64,000 nt of DNA from UBA11606 sp965243715 (GTDB lineage Bacteria > Actinomycetota > Acidimicrobiia > Acidimicrobiales > Aldehydirespiratoraceae): the NCBI GenBank assembly GCA_965243715.1, contig CBDEVU010000009.1, positions 372,001-436,000 on the forward strand, given 5' to 3'. The notes under the pieces were generated by a model. That model had not been told where the DNA came from, made no database searches, and saw nothing but the letters and a program-made list of their open reading frames with translations. The translations under genes were made by a program, and so were the position numbers. This document shows positions 51,742 to 60,356 of this stretch, piece by piece (position 1 is the first letter of the stretch; every line of letters begins with the position of its first letter).

Positions 51742-52682
51742 TCGACAATCAACGACGAGATCTCTTCCCACTCGAGTATGATCGCATTGATCTCTGGGGA
51801 TTCAAGAAAGGGCTGTTCACCTTCTGCGAGTAGATCGTGGTAGGTCGTCCAGAACTCACTACTATGTTGACAGTTTTTGTCGACTACGGCCTGCTCAATT
51901 TCTGCAGAACCGGGCTCGTTTGGGTCCTGGCGCAAGCTGAGCGCGACATCCATAGCAGAGTAGAGATCCTCGAAGTGGAACCCGCCCGCCGCCATGCAGT
52001 CCTTCCATCGTTGCATCGCCATCAGATATCGTTCATCGTTGACGGCTTGTTTATCCAAACCGAAGCCGAGTCCTGATACATAAGTAGAAAGCCCAACAAA
52101 CCTCGCCGTCACGGACGGATCACCGCTGATCTGGTCGCGAGCCTCAGCTAGGCAACCATTGGAGTTACTTGTGATCGTCGTACCTCCTACCTCGACCTTG
52201 ATAGTGTCGGTAGTACCGAAGAATGCCGTGTCCCACGCATGCAGCGCCGATTCAGACAGAGTGTCGAGATGCCTGCTTACCCCAGTATCAGGAGGCCCAT
52301 CATCTTCTGTAAGATTGATGCCGTATCCTTCGGTATCAGCCGCCCAATCCTCCAGATCGATATGAATATATGCCGGTCCTGCAGGGTCAAACATCTCGCG
52401 ATCTTCAATATCTACAGGGAACTCGAATCCTAAAGAGTTCATGCAATCCTCGATAAGGAAATCCTCTGCAAGTCTGGTGAGGGAAGATACTTTGCTTATG
52501 TCCTGAATGAGTAGAGTTATTGATCCAAGGAATACCTCGTCACTAGGCACTACAGGGCCAAAATCGAGCGGAAGTACTGGCACCTGCGCCGAGTCAGATG
52601 CTCGCTCGGCGCCACAGCTTGCGAAAATGATCACCGCGACGACGAGACTCATGGCTAGCGCAGTTAATCGCGTGGGTGTCAT
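51678..52682 (-). CDS. Lipoprotein of unknown function, intact copy
   Basis: A 334-residue protein with a lipoprotein signal (LTALAMSLVVAVIIFASC, lipobox FASC, Cys about 23). The mature part has conserved-looking cysteine motifs FLIEDCMNSLGFEF, WKDCMAAGGFHFED and DKNCQHS, the CM..G pattern seen in many actinobacterial surface lipoproteins. It is AT-richer than its neighbours. An AGAAAG ribosome site precedes the ATG. The 3' end overlaps the end of dppF antisense. A second, frameshifted copy lies at 53252. Function unknown; the gene lies between an importer and an efflux operon. Confidence 0.8.
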   Translation of the reverse strand: MTPTRLTALAMSLVVAVIIFASCGAERASDSAQVPVLPLDFGPVVPSDEVFLGSITLLIQDISKVSSLTRLAEDFLIEDCMNSLGFEFPVDIEDREMFDPAGPAYIHIDLEDWAADTEGYGINLTEDDGPPDTGVSRHLDTLSESALHAWDTAFFGTTDTIKVEVGGTTITSNSNGCLAEARDQISGDPSVTARFVGLSTYVSGLGFGLDKQAVNDERYLMAMQRWKDCMAAGGFHFEDLYSAMDVALSLRQDPNEPGSAEIEQAVVDKNCQHSSEFWTTYHDLLAEGEQPFLESPEINAIILEWEEISSLIVDQSLAVLADNGVADPTATSTG

Positions 52683-52888
52683 ATCTTTCTTTTTGTGTCG
52701 GCTATCTGGGGGCCTAAGGGATTTATTATTGCAAACAGGATTGCACGCTCGAAGCCTCGGAGACGCCGGCCCCCATGTTCGCTTCCGGCCCAGTTTCTAA
52801 CGTTACCTTAGGAGGTCCCTGATGCCCCCGTTCACCTGCTGTTCCTGCTGAGAAGAAATTTGGCCAAAGCCCGGCGTGGCACGGTGTG
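52683..52888. other. Duplicated leader region of the lipoprotein gene
   Basis: The 206 bp upstream of the lipoprotein are repeated nearly unchanged at 54249-54453. They hold an AT-rich patch (TTATTATTGCAAACAGG) that may carry the promoter on the minus strand; I could not place -35 and -10 boxes with confidence. Confidence 0.5.
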
Positions 52889-53047
52889 TCAGGTTCCCGT
52901 ACGGAGGGCGGTGATCGGTTCGATCGACGCTGCGCGCCAGGCGGGATAGGCTCCGGAAACAACGCCGATGACTAGTCCGAGGAACGGTGTGGCGAACGGT
53001 AACCAGGGCTGAAGTACCGGCACCCAGCCGTTGACCGTAGCGGTGCC
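52889..53047 (-). pseudogene. Fragment of the MacB-like permease (3' end only)
   Basis: Encodes the last 50 or so residues of the permease (VNGWVPVLQPWLPFATPFLG ... PITALRTGT), the same as the end of the intact gene at 54454. It has no start of its own; upstream it runs directly into dppF sequence, marking the duplication junction near 53047. Confidence 0.88.
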
Positions 53048-53319
53048 CTCATCAGTTCTCGGGTGGGCGTTGTGAAGAACGTATCTGACCGCATCATCGT
53101 GATGTATCTCGGTAAGGCCTGTGAGATTGGCCGCCAATCCGCCCGCAGGTTGCAGGTTCAACACTCGGTGTGGGCATGCCACTGAGATTTGTTTCACCGA
53201 CGAACCGATTATGCAGCGGGTCGCTGATCACGATCACTATTTCGCTTGTCATCACCCGGTCGAGGTTGCGGTAGGATCTGCCACACCATTATCGGCCAAG
53301 ACTGCTAGCGATTGATCGA
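53048..53319 (+). pseudogene. Deleted dppF fragment
   Basis: Made of three pieces of dppF joined together: about 23 bp from the FSGGQ region (51173-51195), about 65 bp encoding VKNVSDRIIVMYLGKACEIG (51371-51435), and the C-terminal NPPAGCRFNTRCGHATE to the stop (51561-51741). The signature and Walker B are gone, so it cannot function. Confidence 0.88.
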
Positions 53320-54248
53320 CAATCAACGACGAGATCTCTTCCCACTCGAGTATGATCGCATTGATCTCTGGGGATTCAAGAAAGGGCTGTTCACCTTCTA
53401 CGAGTAGATCGTGGTAGGTCGTCCAGAACTCACTACTATGTTGACAGTTTTTGTCGACTACGGCCTGCTCAATTTCTGAAGAACCGGGCTCGTTTGGGTC
53501 CTGGCGCAAGCTGAGCGCAATCTCTCTAGCAGAGTCGGGATCCTCGAAGTGGAACCCGCCCGCCGCCATGCAGTCCTTCCATCGTTGCTCCGCCATCAGA
53601 TATCGTTCATCGTTGAAGACTTGTTCATGCAAGTAGAAGCCGAGTCCTGATGCATAAGTAACAAGCCCACCAAACCTCGCCGTCACAGCTGGATCACCGC
53701 TGATCTGGTCGCGAGCCTCAGCTAGGCAACCATCGGAGACAGTTGCGACCGTCATATCTCCTATCTCGACCTCGATATGGTCGCCGGTACCGAAGAATGC
53801 CGTGTCCCACGCATCCAGCGCCGATTCCGACAAGTCTCGAGATGCCTGCTTAGCTTAGTATCAGGAGGCCCATCATCTTCTGTCAGATTGATGCCGTATC
53901 CCTCGGTATCAGCGGCCCAATCCTCCAGTTCGATCTGAGTAAATGGCGATTGTTCAGTGTCGGCGAAGGAGCGACCTTCAATCTCTACAGGGAACTCGAA
54001 TCCTAAAGAGTTCATGCAATTCTCTATGAGGAAGTCCACTGCAAATATGCTGAGGGAACTTACTTTATTCACGTCCTGAGAGAATAGAGTTAGCGATTCA
54101 AGTCGTCACTAGGCTCTACAGGGTCAAGATTAAACGGAAGTACTGGCACCTGCGCCGAGTCAGCTGCTCGCTCGGCGCCACAGCCTGCGAAAATGATCAC
54201 CGCGACGACGAGACTCATGGCTAGCGTTGTTAATCGCACGGGTGTCAT
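53252..54248 (-). pseudogene. Lipoprotein gene, second copy, broken by two frameshifts
   Basis: Aligned with the intact copy it has lost 7 bp near 54100 (between DPVEPSDD and SLTLF) and 1 bp near 53832 (between SRHLET and SESALDAWDTAFFG). The two losses add up exactly to the length difference of 8 bp. The signal peptide and stop are kept. Many amino acid changes (for example GLGFYLHEQ for GLGFGLDKQ) show the copies have been diverging for some time, and part of them may have come before the frameshifts. Confidence 0.82.
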
Positions 54249-54453
54249 ATCTTTCTTTTTGTGTCGGCTATCTGGGGGCCTAAGGGATTTATTATTGCAA
54301 ACAGGATTGCACGCTCGAAGCCTCGGAGACGCTGGCCCCCATGTTCGCTTCCGGCTTAGTTTCTAACGTTACCTTAGGAGATCCCTGATGCCCCCGTTCA
54401 CCTGCTGTGCCTGCTGAGAAGAAATTTGGCCAAAGCCGGCGTGGCACGGTGTG

Positions 54454-55674
54454 TCAGGTTCCCGTACGGAGGGCGGTGATCGGTTCGATCGACGCTGCGC
54501 GCCAGGCGGGATAGGCTCCGGAAACAACGCCGATGACTAGTCCGAGGAACGGTGTGGCGAACGGTAACCAGGGCTGAAGCACCGGCACCCAGCCGTTGAC
54601 CGTAGCGGCGGCGACGACGGTGAGCACGCCGATGGACGTGCCGATGATCCCGGCGATCATGCCGAGGATGGCACTCTCGGTGAGGAAGAGGGTAGCTATG
54701 TGCGTGCGAGTGGCGCCCAGTGAGCGCCGGAGTCCGATCTCGTTGGTTCGTTCAAGCACCGAGACGAGTGTGACGTTGGCGATGCCGATCGCTCCCACCA
54801 GGAGAGATATCCCACCCAGTAGAAGGAACAGGGCGTTTATATCCTCGCCGACCCGTTCCCGTAGGGTCGCTGGGTCAGGGGGTATGCGAACCTGCACGTG
54901 TTCGGGGTTGCTGGGCATGAGCACCAGTGGCGCTTGGGCGCCGATCAGCTGCGCAGCGCCGATGTCGGTGTCGATGTGAACCGCCGCGGGCGCGGTGAGG
55001 CCGAAGCGGTCACGGGCGAAACCGTCCGTGACGATCACGGAACTGAGGAGCGTGGGCTCGCGCTTAACGTTGGCGAGGATCCCCATGATAACGACTGGAA
55101 CATCGCCGATGAAGATGGCGGGCTGGTTGTCGACACGAGTGACCGAGAGTTGAGCGGCCGCCGCAGCGCCGAGCACGGCAACCGATGCGGCTAGGTTGTT
55201 GTGGGCTTCGTCAAAGACCGTGCCGGTGGCGATCTCAGCCCGGACGGCGTCGAAGATCCCTCCGGAGGTCGCGACGACTGGGATAGAGAACGCGGTCGCG
55301 CCGGTTGGGTCGACCACCGGTACCGCCCGGACGAGCGCGCCGGAGATCTCGACATTGGAGAGCGTGCCTGCCGCAGCGACTCCGTTAAGCCGTTCGAGGC
55401 GGTCTTGTGCATCCCAGGGGAGAGGCGATCGACTGTTCGAGTCGAACCTATCGGACGCGGGTGTGACGACCAACGAGGTCCCGGACAGTTCGTCGAATCG
55501 GGAGATCACCCGGTTGCCTGCGGTTCGAGCGAGGCCGAGTGTGGCGACGAGCGCGGCGACGCCCAACACGGTGCCGAGTGCGGTGAGCGCGGTTCGGGAA
55601 GGCCTCGACGTGATCCCCGCTAGCGACTCGGCGAGCAGGTCGCGCCTAGCGAAGACCGAGCGGTCTTCGATCAT
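54454..55674 (-). CDS. MacB/FtsX-like ABC permease
   Basis: A 406-residue protein with an N-terminal helix (about 25-48, SRTALTALGTVLGVAALVATLGL), a large extracytoplasmic domain (50-265) and three C-terminal helices (about 275-395; LLLGGISLLVGAIGIANVTL, ILGMIAGIIGTSIGVLTVVA, FLGLVIGVVSGAYPAW), the MacB/FtsX arrangement. ERTNEIGLRRSLGATRTHI is the typical coupling segment. It overlaps the ATPase stop by 4 bp and is the last gene of a MacA-ATPase-permease operon. Its 3' end was duplicated. Confidence 0.9.
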   Translation of the reverse strand: MIEDRSVFARRDLLAESLAGITSRPSRTALTALGTVLGVAALVATLGLARTAGNRVISRFDELSGTSLVVTPASDRFDSNSRSPLPWDAQDRLERLNGVAAAGTLSNVEISGALVRAVPVVDPTGATAFSIPVVATSGGIFDAVRAEIATGTVFDEAHNNLAASVAVLGAAAAAQLSVTRVDNQPAIFIGDVPVVIMGILANVKREPTLLSSVIVTDGFARDRFGLTAPAAVHIDTDIGAAQLIGAQAPLVLMPSNPEHVQVRIPPDPATLRERVGEDINALFLLLGGISLLVGAIGIANVTLVSVLERTNEIGLRRSLGATRTHIATLFLTESAILGMIAGIIGTSIGVLTVVAAATVNGWVPVLQPWLPFATPFLGLVIGVVSGAYPAWRAASIEPITALRTGT

Positions 55675-56372
55675 GACGCCGACTTCTCGAACCGGCCGTC
55701 ATCGATCGAGACGACATACCTGGCCCTATCCGAAACCGTCTGATCATGGGTGATCACGATCAGGGTCAGGCCCGAGCGATGAAGGTCATCGAACAGGTCG
55801 AGGATCGACGCAGAACTCTTCGAGTCGAGGCTGCCGGTCGGTTCGTCGGCGAGCAGGAGCGACGGTCGGCCGACGAGAGAGCGTGCGACGGCCACCCGCT
55901 GCCGCTCGCCACCCGACAACGTGTCGGGGAACGCGTCTACTCGGTGAGCGAGGCCAACCTGGTGGAGCGCCTCAGTGGCTCGCGCGGCACGTTCGTTGGG
56001 GTCGGTGCCCCGATACAACTCGCCGAGAACCACGTTCTCATGAGCAGTGCGCGATGACAATAGGTGAGATGCCTGGAACACGAATCCGATACGCGTCCCT
56101 CGCATCGCGGTGCGCTCCTGGTCGGTGAGTTCGCCCGTGTTGATACCGTCGAGGAAGTAGCTCCCCGCGGTTGGAGTGTCGAGAAGCCCGAGAAGATGCA
56201 GCAGCGTCGACTTCCCCGAGCCAGACGGCCCGACCACTGAGACATACGCACCCGCACTCACGCGGAGGGTGATATCGCGCAACACCTCGACCTCCGGAGG
56301 GCCGGGGAAGACCCGGCCGACACCCTGCAGTTCGACGACGGGAACGGGGTTTGTCATGCGCGACGACGTCAT
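55671..56372 (-). CDS. MacB/LolD-like ABC ATPase
   Basis: A 233-residue ATPase with Walker A GPSGSGKST, Q loop VFQASHLLSSRTAHENV, signature LSGGERQRVAVARSL, Walker B LLLADEPTGSLD and switch ITHDQT. The Q-loop and GTRIGFVFQ segment are those of the MacB/LolD/FtsE family that drives mechanotransmission rather than transport across the bilayer. Overlaps the adaptor stop and the permease start by 4 bp each. Confidence 0.92.
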   Translation of the reverse strand: MTSSRMTNPVPVVELQGVGRVFPGPPEVEVLRDITLRVSAGAYVSVVGPSGSGKSTLLHLLGLLDTPTAGSYFLDGINTGELTDQERTAMRGTRIGFVFQASHLLSSRTAHENVVLGELYRGTDPNERAARATEALHQVGLAHRVDAFPDTLSGGERQRVAVARSLVGRPSLLLADEPTGSLDSKSSASILDLFDDLHRSGLTLIVITHDQTVSDRARYVVSIDDGRFEKSAS

Positions 56373-58096
56373 TGCTGGCCGATGACGACTCGGTCGCCCG
56401 CAGCGAGTTCCCCGTCAACGGGCACCACTTCGACGAGGCCGATCGCTTCGAGGCCGGTCGTGACCGTGACGGTTCGCGTCACGCCCGACCGATCGGGGTC
56501 TTCCACCTCGACGCGGACCGAACCGTCAGCACCCGCTGCGAGGGCCGCGAGCGGAACCGTGAGGACCTGATCACTCGTGGACGTGATGGGGATCGTGATG
56601 CGGAGGTTGCGACCCACGATGTCGACCTCGGGCCTCTCATCGAAGGCCACGCGCATGAAGAAGCGGCCATCCGGGGCCAGTCCGCCATCGTCGTCAGCCA
56701 AGAACACGATCGTGCCAGCAAGATCGATCCCGAGCGACTCGTCGTCGATGTAGACCACGTCGCCCTCGGACAGCAACGGCCTATCTGACGCTGACACCGC
56801 CGACTCGATGGTCACCTCAGCGCCACTGACCGTCATGACTGGCTGCCCGGTGATGAAGTCACCCCGCTTGGCATCGAGGCTCTGCACCTGCGACGGCAGG
56901 CCGCGCAAGAAGATGACCTCGGCTAGGGGGAGTCGGATCCCGGTCGACGCCTCGATCTCTTGCAGGTCGAGTGTGGCCTGATCACGGACGCGCTGAGCAT
57001 CGTCGATGGCCTGCACCGCACCGCTCGTCGACGGGCCAGCAAGCGTCTCGTCGTACAGCGCTTGAGCGATGGTAAGTTGCGTCTCGGACAAATCGACGAA
57101 CTGCTGTTGCTGCGTCGCGACCAGGTCGATAGCGGCCTCGGCCGCAGCCTGCTGGGTCACTGCGTTGACGAGGTCCTCTTCGGCCGCCGCGAGCGCCGCT
57201 TCGAGTTCGACCAACTCCTCCGCGGTGGGAGATAAGTTGGTGTCTGGATGCCTGCCCCGGTTGGCTTGCGCGAGCCGGTCAGCCGCGGCATAGCGAGCGT
57301 CGGTCGATGCGGTGAGCGCGACGGTAGCAGTTGACACACCAGCGGTTGCGGCCGCGTTCGCCTCGATCTGCACGGCTTCCGCGAGGTCGACCGCATCCTT
57401 CGCCGACTGAAGCGACAGCTCGATCTGCAATCGCTGCGATTCGGGAAGCGGGGCCTGCAGTTCGGTCAATGCGAAAAGAGCGCCTTTAAGAGCGCTTTGG
57501 GCGGCGTCGCGGTTGTCACGTGCTGCGCTGAGCAAGGCCTGCTCGTCGTTGGTCAACCCCGGGGCCGGGTAGCCGATACGGGCGTAGAGTTGCTCAACCG
57601 CACGTTCCGTCAACTCGCCGTACAGGCCGTCGACCGAAACATTGATCCCGATCCGAACGAGCGCTTCTTGCAGTTGGGTGACGTCGTCGCCTTGACTCCC
57701 AGGTCCAAGGTTCCGAAACATCGGCAGTTCGCCGCCGAGAGCGATCACTGGGCGTTCGGTAATTTCGACGAGCACTGATCCCTCCTCCAACAGATCGCCG
57801 ACCTGCACCGACAGAGCCGTTACGACGGCAGCACCGCCGATCGCGGCACCAGCGCTGCTGTCAATTGAGATCTGCTTACTTTGCTCGCGGTGAGCATCCC
57901 CGCGAGTGATGACGTTCGACGCGAGTTCGCGCAATTCCACGGGCACCGTGATCAGTGACGCTTCGGGTGGCTCAGCCGCCGCATCAGCGGGCGACTTGAT
58001 CGACCGACCGGCAACGAACCCGAGCCCGGCCGCGACGACCGCGCCCACGACAACGAAGGCAAGCGTTCGCCGACGCCGATTAGCGATCGCCGTCAT
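56369..58096 (-). CDS. HlyD/MacA-like periplasmic adaptor with peptidoglycan-binding-like domain
   Basis: A 575-residue adaptor with an N-terminal anchor helix (TLAFVVVGAVVAAGLGFVAG, about 11-30). A lipoyl-like half follows, then a peptidoglycan-binding-like segment (LGPGSQGDDVTQLQEALVRI, about 128-147; VDGLYGELTERAVEQLY), a long coiled coil (185-350) and the beta-barrel C-terminal part (VSASDRPLLSEGDVVYI; VPLAALAAGADGSVRVEV). Such adaptors link MacB-type pumps to the envelope. It heads the operon. Confidence 0.87.
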   Translation of the reverse strand: MTAIANRRRRTLAFVVVGAVVAAGLGFVAGRSIKSPADAAAEPPEASLITVPVELRELASNVITRGDAHREQSKQISIDSSAGAAIGGAAVVTALSVQVGDLLEEGSVLVEITERPVIALGGELPMFRNLGPGSQGDDVTQLQEALVRIGINVSVDGLYGELTERAVEQLYARIGYPAPGLTNDEQALLSAARDNRDAAQSALKGALFALTELQAPLPESQRLQIELSLQSAKDAVDLAEAVQIEANAAATAGVSTATVALTASTDARYAAADRLAQANRGRHPDTNLSPTAEELVELEAALAAAEEDLVNAVTQQAAAEAAIDLVATQQQQFVDLSETQLTIAQALYDETLAGPSTSGAVQAIDDAQRVRDQATLDLQEIEASTGIRLPLAEVIFLRGLPSQVQSLDAKRGDFITGQPVMTVSGAEVTIESAVSASDRPLLSEGDVVYIDDESLGIDLAGTIVFLADDDGGLAPDGRFFMRVAFDERPEVDIVGRNLRITIPITSTSDQVLTVPLAALAAGADGSVRVEVEDPDRSGVTRTVTVTTGLEAIGLVEVVPVDGELAAGDRVVIGQQ

Positions 58097-58126
58097 TTGT
58101 CGACCAAATTTCTGCGATCAAATTTG

Positions 58127-58155
58127 CACCTAACTGGATCCTGTTGGTTGATCAA
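58127..58155 (-). promoter_or_regulatory. Putative promoter and palindrome upstream of the MacA-like gene
   Basis: On the minus strand TTGATC, a 17-bp spacer and TAGGTG lie about 31 bp before the start codon. The -35 box is inside the perfect palindrome GTTGATCAAC (58147-58156), a reasonable operator position. The -10 match is weak. Confidence 0.4.
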
Positions 58156-58201
58156 CGGTCTCGAGTCGCTTTTATCTGCCACGCTCTTCCACGCTAGCCG
58201 G

Positions 58202-59146
58202 TTAGGACCGAACCCAAACCGTCCTTGACGACAGCGTCGACGCATCGGCGACCGCCGGGTTGACCACGCCCTCGTCGCGGAGTTTGCGAAGGTGAGCCAG
58301 CACGGAACGAGCGGCTGGCTTATGGAGCTTCTTGTCGACTTCGGCGTACAAGACAGCGACGATCTCGGCCGCGGAGTTCGGGCCCGCTTCGAGTTGGGTA
58401 ACGATGGCGGCCTCACGGGCCAGCCGATGGGCCAGCAACGCGGCTACGAACTGGTGATGATCATCGACGGGAGCGCCGTGGGTTGGGTACAGTCGCTGGT
58501 CGCCGGGACGGTCGAGCAGAACGCGAAGCGAGTCGAGGTAGTCGGCCACGTCGCCGTCAGGGGGCGGGATGATAGTTGTTGACCAGCCCATCACGTGATC
58601 GCCCGAGAGCACCGCGGCTTCCTGTTCGAGGGCGAAACACAAATGGTTAGAGATGTGACCCGGCGTATGCAGGGCCGTAACCGTGTAGCCGGGGCCGTCG
58701 ACGACATCGCGGTCGGCTAGCGCGGTATCTGGTTCGAAATCGACATCAGCTCGATGCTTCTCGGCGAACTTGGGATCGCTAGAACCGCCGGCACCGTCGA
58801 CTTCGTCGGCTGCGTCATGGGGATGGGGACCAAATCCGAGCACCGGAGCCCCAGTGGCTTCAGCCAGCGCGGTCGCGGCGGGGGAGTGATCGCCGTGAGT
58901 GTGAGTGACGAGAATATGGCGCACGGTTTCCCCGTCGAGGGCCCGCAAAAGCGCTTCTACATGGGCCTTATCGCGTGGGCCGGGATCGACCACCGCCACG
59001 TCGCCCGACCCGATCACGTACGTACCGGTGCCGTGGAAGGTGAACTTCGACGGGTTCTTGCACACCATGCGCCGTAGCAGTGGCGAGACTTGGACCATCT
59101 CGCCGTAGCGAGGGTCGAAGTCGAGGGTGAATTTCGGGCCAGTCAC
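58202..59146 (-). CDS. MBL-fold metallo-hydrolase with C-terminal winged helix (LACTB2-like)
   Basis: A 314-residue protein. The zinc motif is THTHGDHS (about 80-87), with later ligands in HTPGHISNH and SGDHVMGW, and His in YPTHGAPV. After about 240 the winged-helix-like domain (KPAARSVLAHLRKLRDEGVV) is that of LACTB2-type hydrolases; some of these cut RNA, others act on thioesters. It overlaps the small membrane protein upstream by 4 bp. The macA start is 105 bp beyond its stop. Substrate unknown. Confidence 0.87.
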   Translation of the reverse strand: MTGPKFTLDFDPRYGEMVQVSPLLRRMVCKNPSKFTFHGTGTYVIGSGDVAVVDPGPRDKAHVEALLRALDGETVRHILVTHTHGDHSPAATALAEATGAPVLGFGPHPHDAADEVDGAGGSSDPKFAEKHRADVDFEPDTALADRDVVDGPGYTVTALHTPGHISNHLCFALEQEAAVLSGDHVMGWSTTIIPPPDGDVADYLDSLRVLLDRPGDQRLYPTHGAPVDDHHQFVAALLAHRLAREAAIVTQLEAGPNSAAEIVAVLYAEVDKKLHKPAARSVLAHLRKLRDEGVVNPAVADASTLSSRTVWVRS

Positions 59147-59388
59147 CGCTGCGACCGATTCGCTTGCGAACGACGACCCTCGCGGCTGATTCGCCAGCCA
59201 ATGAAGCTGAACGCCGCTACCAGCATGAAGAAGGTGAGGAACTGGGCGTAGCCGCCGCGGTCGCCGGAATGTTGCGGCTTTGGGCCCGCGTCGGCAGAAC
59301 CAATGATGCGACCGGCGTCATTGATGTAATCGGGATCGGTGACCTGAGCGAGCTCGCTGAGCAACGCCATCACCAAACTTGCGGTCAT
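59143..59388 (-). CDS. Small membrane protein
   Basis: An 81-residue protein with one clear membrane helix (about 49-66, FLTFFMLVAAFSFIGWRI) and a basic C-terminus (SREGRRSQANRSQR). The N-terminus is probably outside. Met7 or Met1 may be the start. It overlaps the metallo-hydrolase start by 4 bp and is divergent from ipdA, with 104 bp between for both promoters. Function unknown. Confidence 0.6.
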   Translation of the reverse strand: MTASLVMALLSELAQVTDPDYINDAGRIIGSADAGPKPQHSGDRGGYAQFLTFFMLVAAFSFIGWRISREGRRSQANRSQR

Positions 59389-59492
59389 GACTGGTCAGGC
59401 TACTTCGTTTAGCTCGCACGGATCGATCTTGGCCGGTACGGTCAGCTAAAACCTGATGGTGCGTTAGGTGAAGTCGACGACAGGGGATCAGC

Positions 59493-60356
59493 GTGGCGGA
59501 CAAGCGTATGAGCGAAGACGATGTCATAGCCGAACTCGAAAGTGGTATGACCATCGGCATCGGCGGCTGGGGTTCACGGCGCAAACCTATGTCGCTCGTG
59601 CGGGCCATACTGCGTAGCGACCTCAGCGACCTGCACATCGTGAGCTACGGCGGACCGGACGTGGGTATCCTCACCGCGGCGAGGAAGGTTCGACGGGTCA
59701 GCTACGGCTTTGTCTCGCTCGATTCCATCTCCCTCGAACCGCATTTCCGAGCCGCTCGCCAGACCGGTTCGTTAGAGGCCTTTAGCGAGTTCGACGAGGG
59801 CGCTTTTTACCTCGGTCTGATGGCGGCCGCTCACCGCGTCCCCTTCTATCCCACCCGCGCGGGACTCGGATCGGCGATGCTCAGCGAAAACCCATCCCTT
59901 CGGACGGTTACCTCCCCCTACGACGACGGTGAAGAACTCGTCGCTATCCCTGCATTTTCGATGGACGCCGCGCTGGTACACATGAACCGAGCCGATGCCA
60001 AAGGTAACGGGCAGTTCCTTGGCCCTGACCTCTACTTCGATGACCTCTTCGCGATGGCCGCCACCAAGACTTACCTATCGGCGGAGAAGATCATCCCCAC
60101 CGAAGCATTTCTCAACGAAGGGTCTGTACACACCCTGCGTATTCCCCGCCTGCATGTGGACGGCGTGGTGGAGGCGCCCATGGGAGCCCACTTCACTGAA
60201 TGCCCGCCCGATTATGGCCGCGACGAAGCCTTCCAACGCGAGTACGCCGCCACCGCTAAAAACCCGGAGGCTTGGGAGCAGTTCTGTGTCGACTGGCTCG
60301 AGTTGGACAGCCATCAGGCTTACCGAGCCAAACTCGACCAAAGGCACGAGCCATGA
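59493..60356 (+). CDS. ipdA: Steroid ring-opening CoA-transferase-like hydrolase, alpha subunit
   Basis: IpdA/IpdB together open the last steroid ring of COCHEA-CoA in mycobacterial cholesterol breakdown. The 287-residue protein closely follows Rv3551: MTIGIGGWGSRRKPMSLVRA, AILRSDLSDLHIVSYGGPD, VRRVSYGFVSLDS and VDGVVEAPMGAHFTECPPDY. The GTG at 59493 fits best; ATG at 59508 is an alternative. The beta subunit gene overlaps its stop by 4 bp (ATGA). Acyl-CoA dehydrogenase genes follow. Confidence 0.92.
   Translation: MADKRMSEDDVIAELESGMTIGIGGWGSRRKPMSLVRAILRSDLSDLHIVSYGGPDVGILTAARKVRRVSYGFVSLDSISLEPHFRAARQTGSLEAFSEFDEGAFYLGLMAAAHRVPFYPTRAGLGSAMLSENPSLRTVTSPYDDGEELVAIPAFSMDAALVHMNRADAKGNGQFLGPDLYFDDLFAMAATKTYLSAEKIIPTEAFLNEGSVHTLRIPRLHVDGVVEAPMGAHFTECPPDYGRDEAFQREYAATAKNPEAWEQFCVDWLELDSHQAYRAKLDQRHEP

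Larger units (their letters stand above)
51173..53047. repeat. Tandem segmental duplication, copy 1
   Basis: This segment runs from inside dppF through the intact lipoprotein gene and its upstream flank to a fragment of the macB-like permease 3' end. It matches 53048-54610 almost base for base outside a few indels. Copy 1 is longer because copy 2 has lost about 170 bp and about 125 bp of the dppF part. Confidence 0.85.
53048..54610. repeat. Tandem segmental duplication, copy 2
   Basis: Second copy of 51173-53047. It carries the deleted dppF fragment, the broken lipoprotein gene and then runs into the intact permease gene, whose 3' end is therefore the parent of the copy-1 fragment. The offset between equivalent points is about 1565-1574 bp. 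Confidence 0.85.

Noticed and set aside
59389..59492. Search for a KstR/KstR2-type palindrome before ipdA
   Set aside because: No convincing AnCAAGnnCTTGnT or TnnAACnnGTTnnA site was found, so direct control by the KstR-like regulator is not claimed.
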